From: Rhodocista pekingensis
GTDB taxonomy: Bacteria; Pseudomonadota; Alphaproteobacteria; Azospirillales; Azospirillaceae
NCBI RefSeq assembly: GCF_042665545.1
Contig: NZ_JBHTCM010000009.1
Coordinates: 1 to 64,000 of the forward strand
Reading direction: 5' to 3'
Length of the DNA: 64,000 bases
Positions within the stretch are counted from its first letter, which is position 1; the number at the start of each line of letters is the position of its first letter. The notes below the pieces were generated by a model. It made no database searches, was not told the DNA's origin, and was given only the letters and a program-made list of their open reading frames with translations. A program made the translations under genes and the position numbers. Shown piece by piece: positions 1 through 7,914 of this stretch.

Positions 1-336
1 CGGAGACCTTGAATCAGCCCACCGCAGCCGTGGCAAGCCCCTTTATGGGTCCCAGCCCTAGGTTATTGCCCCTCAACCCGCTGTGCTGCTCCAGCGATAT
101 ACATCTCGTTCAAAATCTGGTAGTAATAATATTGAACAGCGTCACCTAAGCTTCTCAAATAGTCAGCCGGGCTAATTTTGAGGGTGAAAATGTCAGCCTC
201 GACGGTGATGGGCATTGGGCGGCCTGACAACAGGTCACAGTAATATCTCCGCTACCCCAGGCGAAGTCAAACCCGTCCCCGTCCCCGCCACCGCCACCGC
301 CACCGCCACCGCCACCGCCGGCACCAGCGCCACTGA
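1..336. other. Intergenic region without a recognisable gene
   Basis: No reading frame here resembles a known protein. The first 180 bases are less GC-rich than the rest of the window, and the right part holds a hexanucleotide repeat abutting the insertion sequence. It may be the remnant of whatever locus the element entered. I see no convincing promoter or RNA gene. Confidence 0.5.
284..319. repeat. Hexanucleotide tandem repeat (CCGCCA)n
   Basis: About five to six consecutive copies of CCGCCA follow two copies of a CCGTCC-like unit. The tract ends about 18 bases before the left terminal inverted repeat of the insertion sequence. It is not inside a gene I can recognise, so it is probably a slippage-prone microsatellite. 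Confidence 0.8.
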
Positions 337-1276
337 GAACCCGTTTCAGAAGTCTGGCGAAGGAAGCCGCTTTCGGTTGGGGTGAGCGAGGCGGTGGAGC
401 ATGAGACGGATGAAGGCCAGGGTGACCATGGCCTCGGCGACATCGGTGCGTTCCTCGTAATCCTTGGACAGGCGCCGCCATCGCCCAGTCATCCGAAGGA
501 TCGTTCGACCACCCAGCGGCGCGGCACGAGGATGAAGTCGCCGCCGGCGATGCGCCGGACGATGATCAACGTCAGCCCGAGCAGAAAGCAGGCGAGGATC
601 ACCGGCAGCCGGTTGTAGATGCTGTCGGCGAAGACGGCCTGGAGCCAGCAGTACAGCCGCTTGATCCGTGTCAGCAATTCGCCCGCGCCGTCGGCGTCCT
701 GGATGTCGGCGGCGTGGACGAGGACGCCGAGCAGGAAGCCGGCGGTGTCGACGGCGATGTGGCGCTTGCGCCCCCACACCTTTTTGGCCGCGTCAAAGCC
801 ACGGGCGCCCCCTTTTCCGTCGTCTTGACGCTCTGGGTGTCGATGATGGCGGCCGTCGGTGTCGGGGCGCGGCCTTCCTGCTCGCGCAACATCACCACCA
901 GGTGATGACGCAGGCCCTCCCACACCCCGGCCTCCAGGAAGGCGCGGAAGTAACGGTAGACGGTCTGCCACGGCGGAAAGGCGGGCGGCGGTGGCAGGTG
1001 GCGCCACTGGCAGCCGGTGCGCACCACGTAGAACAGCCCGTCCAGGAGATGGCGCATGTCGGTGGTGCGTGGCCGCCCACCCGGCTTGGGCGGCGGGATC
1101 AGCGGTTCGATCAGACGGTACTGATCATCGCTCAGGGCTTGGCCGGCGCCCTAATCACCAACCAGCCGGCGGTCCTCGGGCGTCCACATCGGCGCTCTCC
1201 GGCAGGGGGATGTTCCCTGTCAACAGCCGTCCCCTCAGGCCCTCACCACGCCTGCGTCAACTTTCAAAACGGGCTC
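337..1276 (-). mobile_element. Degenerate IS5-family (IS427-like) insertion sequence
   Basis: A roughly 940 bp element is bounded by imperfect terminal inverted repeats. The left end reads GAACCCGTTTCAGAAGTC from 337 and the right end, on the minus strand from 1276, reads GAGCCCGTTTTGAAAGTT; 13-14 of 18 positions match. The interior encodes a DDE transposase on the minus strand that is broken. No clear target-site duplication is visible at the flanks (CTGA on the left, TAAG on the right), in keeping with an old insertion. Its right end lies 99 bases upstream of the ChaC-like gene start, so it may have replaced or supplied that gene's upstream region. Confidence 0.8.
346..1189 (-). pseudogene. 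IS5-family transposase, broken by a stop and frameshifts
   Basis: Joining three minus-strand frames gives a nearly complete IS5-type DDE transposase. It starts MWTPEDRRLV at 1189 and runs through LSDDQYRLIEPLIPP, RTGCQWRHLPP, IIDTQSVKTTEKG, KVWGRKRHIAVDTAG, RRWVVERSFG and WRRLSKDYEERTD. Lesions are: an in-frame TAG at codon 13 (1151-1153); a -1 shift at a G run near 805-815; and a second shift near 490-495, where the expected ERSFGW reads into TGA. Some IS427-group elements use programmed -1 frameshifting, so the first shift could be functional. The early stop and the second shift make an active product unlikely. Confidence 0.85.
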
Positions 1277-1375
1277 TAAGGTGTCCAGGAGCGAACCTTG
1301 CAATGCGCATCGTCTGGGCGTTCCAGCAGACGCACCCTTGGGCTTCCCGCGCCGGGATGCTAGGGGTTGGGGATC

Positions 1376-1978
1376 ATGGAGACCGCCCCGACGACCGTTC
1401 CCGCCCCGCATGCCGAGTTCGGCCACCCGGCCGGCAGCGACCTCTGGGTCTTCGCCTACGGCTCGCTGATGTGGAATCCCGGCTTTGTGCATCTGGAGCG
1501 GCAAGGGGCCCTGCTGCGCGGCTGGCACCGGTCGTTCTGCGTGCTGTCCTGGCGCCACCGCGGCACGCCGGAGCGGCCGGGGGCCGTGCTGGGACTGGAC
1601 CGCGGCGGTTCCTGCCGCGGCATCGTCTACCGTGTCGCCGCCGACCGGGTCGAGGAGACGCTGGCCTATCTCTGGGAGCGGGAGATGGTGAACCGCGTCT
1701 ACCGTCCCCGGCGGCTGGCGGTGCGGACGGAGGGCGGCGGCAGCGCCCCGGCGCTGGTCTTCACCGTGGACCGGGCGCACCCGCAGTACTGCGGCCGGCT
1801 CGGGCCGGAAGGGCTGGAGACGCTGGTGCGCCAGGGCGTGGGCCAGTCCGGCCGCAGCGCCGACTACCTGCTCAGCCTCGTCGCCCACCTGCGCGACCTC
1901 GGCATCCGCGATACCGGTCTGGAGGCCCTCGCCGCCCGGATCGGCGGCCCATCACCGGACTGGGGGCCACCGGACTGA
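1376..1978 (+). CDS. chaC: ChaC-like gamma-glutamylcyclotransferase
   Basis: This 200-residue protein is predicted to cleave gamma-glutamyl peptides such as glutathione to 5-oxoproline plus the remaining peptide in the cytoplasm. The family signature WVFAYGSLMWNPGF lies near residues 24-37, and GWHRSFCVLSWRHRGTPERPG follows in two parts, matching the ChaC fold with its AYGSL nucleotide/substrate loop. The ATG at 1376 follows a GGGG stretch at a workable distance; a TTG nine bases upstream is possible but less likely. The gene lies just right of the insertion sequence and converges on the chemoreceptor. Its last codons run into a 15-bp tandem repeat that continues past the stop, so the extreme C-terminus is probably dispensable. 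No operon partner is evident. Confidence 0.85.
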   Translation: METAPTTVPAPHAEFGHPAGSDLWVFAYGSLMWNPGFVHLERQGALLRGWHRSFCVLSWRHRGTPERPGAVLGLDRGGSCRGIVYRVAADRVEETLAYLWEREMVNRVYRPRRLAVRTEGGGSAPALVFTVDRAHPQYCGRLGPEGLETLVRQGVGQSGRSADYLLSLVAHLRDLGIRDTGLEALAARIGGPSPDWGPPD

Positions 1979-2010
1979 GGGCCACCGGACCGGGGGCCAC
2001 CGGACTGAAG
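1951..2010. repeat. Four copies of a 15-bp tandem repeat across the chaC stop codon
   Basis: Copies at 1951, 1966, 1981 and 1996 follow the pattern GCCACCGGACTGGGG with one to three substitutions each. The first two encode the C-terminal residues of the ChaC-like protein and contain its TGA at 1976-1978. The last two are intergenic, between the convergent chaC and chemoreceptor genes. The unit is a multiple of three, so copy-number change could alter the tail without shifting frame upstream. Confidence 0.9.
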
Positions 2011-2022
2011 GACGCCGGGTCC

Positions 2023-3714
2023 TCAGGCGGCCCGGACCGCGTCGAGGAAGCCCGCGACCTCGCTGCGGAGAACCCCGGACTGCCGCGCCAGACCGTCCGA
2101 GGCGTCCAGCATCCGGGTCGCCATGCCGCCCGCCTCCGCCGCCGCCTCGTTGACGCCGGCGATGGTCGAGCTGACCTCCTCGGTGCCGCGGGCGGCCTCC
2201 TGCACGTTCCTGGCGATGTCGCGGGTCGCGGCGGTCTGTTCCTCCACCGCGGCGGCGATCGCCGCCGCGATGTCGCTCATGCGCCGGATGGTCTGCCCGA
2301 TGCCGACGATGGCCGTCTGCGCCGACCCGGTCGCCTGCTGGATCTCGGCGACCTTGGCCTGGATGTCCTCCGTGGCGCGCGAGGTCTGGGTGGCCAGCGC
2401 CTTGACCTCGCTGGCGACGACGGCGAAGCCCTTGCCGGCATCGCCCGCGCGGGCGGCCTCGATGGTGGCGTTCAGTGCCAGCAGGTTCGTCTGGCCCGCG
2501 ATGCTGGAGATCAGCTCCACCACCTGGCCGATCTGGACCGAGGCGGCGACAAGCTGCTGGATCTGCGTGGTCATCCGTTCAGCCTCGGCGACCGCGTCCC
2601 CGGCGATCCGGGCGGAACTGGAAACCTGCCGGCCGATCTCCTGGATCGAGGCGGTCAGTTCCTCGGTCGCCGCCGCCACGGTCTGGACATTGGACGATGC
2701 CTGCTTCGAGGCGGCGGCAACCGTCCCCGCCCGTTCCGCCGTGGACCGCGCCGTGCCGGTCATGGCCGTGGCCGTTCCCTGCAACTCTCCCGCCGCGGCG
2801 GTAACAGCATCGACCACGGTCTGGGCCGTCTGCTGGAACTGGCGGAGCAGTCCGTCGATCCGGGCGGCGCGCTCCTCCTTGGCCTTGCGTTCCGCCTCCT
2901 GCTCCGCGGTCAGCCGGGCGGCCTCGATGGCGTTGCGCTTGAACACCTCGATGGCGCGGGCCATGGACCCGATCTCGTCGCGGCGGTCGGTGCCGGCGAC
3001 GGCGATGCTCCGGTCGCCCTGGGCCAGCCGCCCCATCACCTGCGTCATGGCGGCCACCGGGGTGGCGATCAGCCGGGACAGCAGCCCTCCCATCAGGGCC
3101 GCGACGAGGGCCGCCCCCAGCGCGCTCAGCACCACGGTCCAGCGCAGGGAGGCGAGCGCCGCCTCCTGCTCCGCCGCACGCACGCCCAGGAGCTGCCGCT
3201 CCGTCTGTTCGATCTCCTCCACCTTGGAGCGGATGGCGTCCATGTACCGCTTGCCGGCGCCGGAGGATTCCAGGGCCCGTGCCTGCTCCTGCGTTGCAGG
3301 GTCGCGCATCAGCGCGATCTCCCGCTCGGCGATCTCGCTCTGCCAGGAGCGGACATCCGCCATCAGGGCGTCCAGCCGGGCCTGCTGCGCGGGATTGTCC
3401 GCGGTCAGGCGTCTGGCCTCGGCGACTGCGGTCCCGAGTAGAGCGGTTCCGGCGGTGTAGGGAGCGAGAAACTCCTCCCGTCCGGCCAGCAGGAAGCCGC
3501 GGAGGCCGGTCTCCTGGTTCATCATGGCGGCCAGGATATCGTCCAAGGTGTCGAGGACCGTATAGGTATGGGTCGTCCACCGGCCCGCGCGCTCGATGGT
3601 GCCTGCGGCCTGCCAGGTGAACGGTCCGGACAGGACGACCACGGCAATGACTGCCGAGAACCCGAAGATCAGTTTCCGGATGAAACTCAGATTGGCAAGA
3701 TAGGCGGACATCAT
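2023..3714 (-). CDS. Methyl-accepting chemotaxis protein with CHASE3 sensor
   Basis: This 563-residue transmembrane chemoreceptor should signal to CheA/CheW at the cell pole. A first membrane helix (about residues 12-34, LIFGFSAVIAVVVLSG) is followed by a periplasmic CHASE3-type domain with the typical MMNQETGLRGFLLAG segment near residues 65-80. A second helix lies at about 190-212, then a HAMP linker (PVAAMTQVMGRLAQGD). The cytoplasmic coiled-coil signalling domain carries the conserved hairpin tip AGQTNLLALNATIEAARAGD around residues 408-427. No C-terminal CheR/CheB docking pentapeptide is seen; it ends DAVRAA. No chemotaxis operon is adjacent, so this is an orphan receptor. The ligand is unknown, because CHASE3 does not reveal it. 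Confidence 0.93.
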   Translation of the reverse strand: MMSAYLANLSFIRKLIFGFSAVIAVVVLSGPFTWQAAGTIERAGRWTTHTYTVLDTLDDILAAMMNQETGLRGFLLAGREEFLAPYTAGTALLGTAVAEARRLTADNPAQQARLDALMADVRSWQSEIAEREIALMRDPATQEQARALESSGAGKRYMDAIRSKVEEIEQTERQLLGVRAAEQEAALASLRWTVVLSALGAALVAALMGGLLSRLIATPVAAMTQVMGRLAQGDRSIAVAGTDRRDEIGSMARAIEVFKRNAIEAARLTAEQEAERKAKEERAARIDGLLRQFQQTAQTVVDAVTAAAGELQGTATAMTGTARSTAERAGTVAAASKQASSNVQTVAAATEELTASIQEIGRQVSSSARIAGDAVAEAERMTTQIQQLVAASVQIGQVVELISSIAGQTNLLALNATIEAARAGDAGKGFAVVASEVKALATQTSRATEDIQAKVAEIQQATGSAQTAIVGIGQTIRRMSDIAAAIAAAVEEQTAATRDIARNVQEAARGTEEVSSTIAGVNEAAAEAGGMATRMLDASDGLARQSGVLRSEVAGFLDAVRAA

Positions 3715-4082
3715 CCCTCCCGTTGCCGGCCGGACCCTGACAGCGTCACGATGCGGACATCATCATGATGCGGAAAGCGGCCGGTATTCCAAGGCTCCAT
3801 CAAAGCGTTCGATCCGTTTATCAACCATTAACTGACCGGTATTTTCATTTCATGGCGCGATACTTGGTCTTTTCGCCATCCTTTCGACAAGAGTGCTCCG
3901 GCAGCGCGCCTGTCCTGGCAGGTGGTGCGCATGTCCTGGTTGTCCGGGTCGGTGGATTCCGATCATGATCGGATGTGATCGGCAAGGCAAGATAGGCATT
4001 TTCAGAGACAGACCGCCGGTCGGGACAACGATTGGATCGGTGCCCGTGGACCGACGGGGCGCCATCTCTCTGTTCGCTGTCG
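3715..4082. other. Intergenic region between chemoreceptor and nrdJ
   Basis: About 370 bases lie between the start of the minus-strand chemoreceptor and the end of the minus-strand nrdJ gene. The part near 3815-3860 is unusually A/T-rich for this genome and probably holds the chemoreceptor promoter, although I cannot assign convincing -35/-10 boxes. Two CCGGTATT words occur (about 3780 and 3836). No coding frame is credible. Confidence 0.4.
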
Positions 4083-4099
4083 GGCGGGGGCTTCCCGCC
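4083..4099 (-). terminator. Hairpin directly after the nrdJ stop codon
   Basis: GGCGGG at 4083-4088 and CCCGCC at 4094-4099 form a six-pair GC stem with a five-base loop, immediately beyond the TAA of nrdJ. No T-run follows on the minus strand, so it may be a weak terminator or an mRNA 3' stabilising hairpin. Confidence 0.45.
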
Positions 4100-7000
4100 T
4101 TATCCGCACCTGGAATAGCCGCAGTTGGTGCAGAGGTCGCAGCCCTCCTGTCGCAGCAGGGTGGCCTGGGCGCAGCGGGGGCACTGGCCCAGGCGGGCGG
4201 CGCCGGGGTCGGTCGCGGGATCGGACGCAGTGGGACCGCCCGCCGTCGCGGCCGGAGTCCGCGCGGCGCTGTCCGCCGCCGTGCCCGGGCGGGGCAGGAA
4301 GCCGGTCTCCAGCATGTGGCGCTCGATCACCTGCCCGATGGCGGCCAGCAGCGAGGGTACATAGCGCCCCTCCACCCACTGGCCGCCGCGCGGGTCGAAC
4401 ACGGCCTTCAGCTCCTCCACCACGAAGGAGACGTCGCCGCCGCGGCGGAACACGGCGGAGATCATGCGCGTCAGCGCCACCGTCCAGGCATAGTGCTCCA
4501 TGTTCTTGGAGTTGATGAAGACCTCGAACGGCCGCCGCCGCCCGTCCTGCACGATGTCGTTCACGGTGATGTAGAGGGCGTGGTCGCTGTCCGGCCACTT
4601 CACCTTGTAGGTGTGGCCAGGTAGGGCCTCCGGCCGGTCCAGTGGCCGGGTCATGTAGACCACGGCCCCCTCGCCGCGCGGCGGTTCCGCACGCGCCGGC
4701 TCCGCAGGCGCCGGGGGAGACGCGGGCGCCGTCCCGCCCGCTGCCCCGCCCGCCGCCGGCACGGACAGCACTGACCCGGTGACGGCGTTCGGCCGGTAGG
4801 TGGTGCAGCCCTTGCAGCCCAGCTCGTAGGCCTGCCGGTAGACGTCCTTGAACGCCTCGAAGGGCAGGTCGGCCGGGCAGTTGATGGTCTTGGAGATGGC
4901 GCTGTCCACATGCCGCTGCGCCGCCGCCTGCATCACCAGATGCGCCGCCGGCTCCAGGCTCTGGGCATCGACGAAGGCGTCGGTCAGCGGCGCGTCCGGC
5001 CCCATCCTCTGCCGGTACAGCCGGTAGGCCAGATCCTGCACCGCTTCGGTCCGCCGGCTGCCATCGGGCATCAGCACGGCGCGCTGGTACTCGTAGGCGA
5101 AGACCGGCTCGATGCCGGAGGAGACATTGCCGGCGAACAGGCTGATGGTCCCGGTCGGCGCGATGGAGGTGACCAGGGCGTTGCGCACGCCGTGCGCGGC
5201 GATGGCCTCGCGCACGTCCGGCGGCAGGGCGCGGATCATGGGCCGCTCCAGGTACGCCGCCCGGTCGAACAGCGGGAAGGCGCCCTTTTCCGCCGCCAGG
5301 GCGGCGGAGGTACGGTAGGCCGTGACCTGGATGGCGCGCAGCCATTCCTCCGTCAGCCGCACCGCGGCTTCGGAGCCGTAACGCACGCCGCACAGGATCA
5401 GCGCGTCGGCCAGCCCGGTGACGCCCAGCCCGATGCGCCGCTTGGCCCGCGCCTCGGCGGCCTGCGCCTCCAGCGGGAAGCGGGAGACGTCCACCACATT
5501 GTCCATCATCCGCACGGCCAGCGGCACCACCCGCTCCAGCGCCTCCCGGTCCAGCCGGGCCGCCGGCGTGAAGGGATCGCGCACCAGCGCGGCCAGATTG
5601 ACCGAGCCCAGCAGGCAGGCGCCATAGGGGGGCAAGGGCTGTTCGCCGCAGTTGTGGACAACGAGGCCGTTTGCCTCGAAGGCGTTCGCCCCCGGGATGC
5701 GGACGTCGAAGACCTCGGCCTCGCCGTCCGGCACCAGTTCCGCCACCTCGGCCGTCCAGTCCTCCCGGTTGGGCCGGCGCCGGTAGGCGGAGAGTGCTGC
5801 GCGCAGCCGGCCGGCCTTGTCCGTGTCCGCGAAGCCGATCCGTGCGGCGAAGCGGCTGACATTGTCCCGGGCGATGATCAGTTCGTGGTCGGCGGCACAG
5901 GCATAGGGCCGCCGGCCGCCCCGTCCGTCCGGCAGCAGGCGCAGGGACCGCGCCCGCCGGTCCGCGGCCAGGGTGGAGACGATGCCGAGGCGGAGCAGCA
6001 TCCGCTGCACCGCCCGCAGCCGTTCCAGGTCGCTCTGCGCCAGCCGGATGCTGACGCCCTTCGCCTGACTGCCCTGCACGCTGCCGTCCGCATCGAACAG
6101 GCCGCGCAGGAAGGCCGCCTGGAAGAGGCTCGACGCCCGCTCGATCTCCGGCGTCACGGCCTTGGCGCCGGGCGCCAGCCCGAACCGGGCCGCCAGGTTC
6201 CGCAAGGCCGCGGTGGCCAGCCGGTACTCCCGGCGTCCGGCGACGGCGGCCCAGCCACGGAAGTCGGCGCGGTGGGGCAGGGATCGCGCCGCCGCCTCCG
6301 CCGCGGCCATCACGCCCCGCACACCGGTCGGGGCGTCCTTCTCCGCCGCGGGCAGCCAGACGGACAGCACCGCCTTGTCCCGCTTCAGCGTGCCGTCACC
6401 GACCAGCAGGCCCAGCAGATAGCCGGCCGCCTCCCCCTCGGCGGTCGAACCGGGCGGGGGCGGCCAGCCCGGCTCCGCCGCGGCTTCGCCCAGGCGGACG
6501 CGGTCGCCGGGCTTCAGCGCGCCCAGCGCCGTCCATTCTTCCGCGGCCCCGCCATCCGCCCCGCCATCCGCCCGGGCCACCACCCGCCGCACCGGATGGT
6601 CGGCCGTGGCGCGCAGTTCCAGGCCCTCGCGGGTGCGCAGGCGCAGCACCGGCCTGACCCCGGTCGGGAAGAAGCCTTCCGGCGCCGACGGCCAGGGTCG
6701 GCCATGCAGCAGGGCGGTGAAGGGCCGGCCGACCAGCTCCCGCACCTGCCGCGGCCCCTCGGCGGTCCCCACCCAGGTCTCCGCCGTGACGCACGGATTC
6801 GTGGCGCTGATCGTCTCGCAGTAGGCGAGGTTGTTCTGCTCGTTGATGCGGTCGATGAAGATGACGCCCGGCTCGGCATAATCGTAGGTCGCCCGCATGA
6901 TGCGGTCCCACAGGGCGCGGGCCGGCACGGTGCGGAAGACCCGGCCCTCGAAGCGCAGGGGCCAGGGCCGGTCCTCCCGCACCGCGGCCATGAACGCGTC

Positions 7001-7687
7001 CGTCGCCAGGACCGACAGGTTGAAGTTGCGCAGCCGGCCGGGCTCGCGCTTGGCGTCGATGAACAGCTCGATGTCGGGGTGGTCGCAGCGCAGGGTCGCC
7101 ATCATGGCGCCGCGGCGGCTGCCGGCGCTCATGATGGTGCGGCACATGCTGTCCCACACATCCATGAAGGAGACGGGGCCGGAGGCGTCGGCCCCGACGC
7201 CGGCCACGGGCGCCCCCTTGGGCCTGAGGGTCGAGAAGTCGTAGCCGATGCCGCCGCCCTGCTGGAGCGTCAGCGCCGCTTCCCGCAGATGGGCGAAGAT
7301 ACCGCCCATGTCGTCGGGCACGGTGCCCATGACGAAGCAGTTGAACAGCGTCACCGTCCGCTGCGTCCCGGCCCCGGCCAGGATGCGGCCGGCGGGCAGA
7401 AAGCGGAACCCCTCCAGCGCCGAGCGGAATCGCCCCTCCCACGCCGCCGGATCGCGCTCCGGCGCGGCCAGCGCCCGCGCCACGCGGGCCCAGGTATCCG
7501 CCACCGTCGCGTCCGCCGGCGTGCCGGCCGGCCCCTTCAGCCGGTACTTCATGTCCCAGATCTGCCGGGAGATGGGCGGCAGCCCGAGCCCCGCGGGGCC
7601 GGTCAGGCCCTTGCCCCCGGCCGAGCCCTCGGCTCCGGCCGGTCCTCCGGCCCCGGTCAGGCCATCGGTCGTCGCAGAGTCCGCCAT
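4100..7687 (-). CDS. nrdJ: Adenosylcobalamin-dependent ribonucleoside-diphosphate reductase (class II) with intein
   Basis: The enzyme reduces ribonucleotides to deoxyribonucleotides using adenosylcobalamin to form the active-site thiyl radical, without oxygen or a second subunit. The precursor has 1195 residues; after removal of a 381-residue intein the mature enzyme has 814. Visible motifs are the N-terminal redox Cys in TVTLFNCFVMG (Cys117), the glycyl/thiyl loop NPCGEQPLPPYG split by the intein, and SIAPTGTISLFAG. Near the C-terminus is a TSCPD-type segment (MEHYAWTVALTRM), and the last 27 residues form a Cys-rich zinc-ribbon-like tail (CPRC, CDLC, CGYSRCG). The ATG at 7687 is preferred because the frame upstream is Arg/Pro junk and a GGGGG lies before it. 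The first 38 residues are Gly/Ala-rich and low-complexity. A LexA box lies upstream. Confidence 0.96.
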   Translation of the reverse strand: MADSATTDGLTGAGGPAGAEGSAGGKGLTGPAGLGLPPISRQIWDMKYRLKGPAGTPADATVADTWARVARALAAPERDPAAWEGRFRSALEGFRFLPAGRILAGAGTQRTVTLFNCFVMGTVPDDMGGIFAHLREAALTLQQGGGIGYDFSTLRPKGAPVAGVGADASGPVSFMDVWDSMCRTIMSAGSRRGAMMATLRCDHPDIELFIDAKREPGRLRNFNLSVLATDAFMAAVREDRPWPLRFEGRVFRTVPARALWDRIMRATYDYAEPGVIFIDRINEQNNLAYCETISATNPCVTAETWVGTAEGPRQVRELVGRPFTALLHGRPWPSAPEGFFPTGVRPVLRLRTREGLELRATADHPVRRVVARADGGADGGAAEEWTALGALKPGDRVRLGEAAAEPGWPPPPGSTAEGEAAGYLLGLLVGDGTLKRDKAVLSVWLPAAEKDAPTGVRGVMAAAEAAARSLPHRADFRGWAAVAGRREYRLATAALRNLAARFGLAPGAKAVTPEIERASSLFQAAFLRGLFDADGSVQGSQAKGVSIRLAQSDLERLRAVQRMLLRLGIVSTLAADRRARSLRLLPDGRGGRRPYACAADHELIIARDNVSRFAARIGFADTDKAGRLRAALSAYRRRPNREDWTAEVAELVPDGEAEVFDVRIPGANAFEANGLVVHNCGEQPLPPYGACLLGSVNLAALVRDPFTPAARLDREALERVVPLAVRMMDNVVDVSRFPLEAQAAEARAKRRIGLGVTGLADALILCGVRYGSEAAVRLTEEWLRAIQVTAYRTSAALAAEKGAFPLFDRAAYLERPMIRALPPDVREAIAAHGVRNALVTSIAPTGTISLFAGNVSSGIEPVFAYEYQRAVLMPDGSRRTEAVQDLAYRLYRQRMGPDAPLTDAFVDAQSLEPAAHLVMQAAAQRHVDSAISKTINCPADLPFEAFKDVYRQAYELGCKGCTTYRPNAVTGSVLSVPAAGGAAGGTAPASPPAPAEPARAEPPRGEGAVVYMTRPLDRPEALPGHTYKVKWPDSDHALYITVNDIVQDGRRRPFEVFINSKNMEHYAWTVALTRMISAVFRRGGDVSFVVEELKAVFDPRGGQWVEGRYVPSLLAAIGQVIERHMLETGFLPRPGTAADSAARTPAATAGGPTASDPATDPGAARLGQCPRCAQATLLRQEGCDLCTNCGYSRCG
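5651..6793 (-). other. In-frame intein with LAGLIDADG homing endonuclease, inside nrdJ
   Basis: Precursor residues 299-679 interrupt the reductase between NP and the catalytic Cys of CGEQ. Splicing features are all present: Cys1 (CVTAETWVGT), block B with TADHP, block F EVFDVRIPGANAFEANGL, terminal VVHN, and Cys as the +1 residue. Two dodecapeptide motifs of a DOD endonuclease are visible: AAGYLLGLLVGDGTL (about residues 420-434) and FLRGLFDADGSV (about 525-536). Both retain the acidic residue, so the endonuclease may still be active. Base composition matches the host gene, so the element is well adapted rather than freshly acquired. Removal leaves a normal class II reductase sequence. Confidence 0.93.
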
Positions 7688-7788
7688 GCAAGACCCCCGC
7701 TCCGGTGCCCTCCCGCGCAGGGTCCGCGGGCGGCGTGCGCCGGGCCGTCCACGACAGGGGCGGGCGGTCCGGCTCGTCGTCACTCCGC

Positions 7789-7818
7789 ACAGTAGGGAGC
7801 GGCCACCGGGCAAGTCAA
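7789..7818 (-). promoter_or_regulatory. Predicted nrdJ promoter
   Basis: On the minus strand TTGACT (7818-7813) and TACTGT (7794-7789) are separated by 18 bases, a fair match to a housekeeping sigma-70 promoter. It lies about 100 bases upstream of the nrdJ start, with the LexA box six bases upstream of the -35 element. Confidence 0.5.
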
Positions 7819-7824
7819 GGCTGT

Positions 7825-7839
7825 GTTCGTATTATGTTC
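7825..7839. promoter_or_regulatory. LexA (SOS) box upstream of nrdJ
   Basis: The sequence GTTCgtattatGTTC fits the alphaproteobacterial LexA site GTTC-N7-GTTC exactly. It shares the TATGTTC half with the box before imuA in this window. It sits in the 227-base gap between the nrdJ start and the stop of the acyltransferase gene. Only nrdJ is transcribed away from it, making nrdJ the likely target. Confidence 0.7.
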
Positions 7840-7914
7840 ACCCGATGTTTGCGCGCGGCCGGACGTTCCGGCCGATTCGCCGCTGCCGACCCGGTTCCAG
7901 GACGGGCGCGGCTC

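Noticed and set aside
284..319. CRISPR-like repeat array
   Set aside because: The repeat is a continuous six-base unit without spacers and no cas gene is present, so it is a microsatellite.
859..3441. 860-codon plus-strand frame spanning the insertion sequence and the chemoreceptor
   Set aside because: It is a GC-rich shadow: the translation is Arg/Gly/Pro-rich without domains and lies antisense to a clear chemoreceptor and across a transposase.
4910..7795. 961-codon plus-strand frame opposite nrdJ
   Set aside because: It is antisense to a fully recognisable reductase and intein and shows only low-complexity residues, so it is a shadow of the high GC third position.
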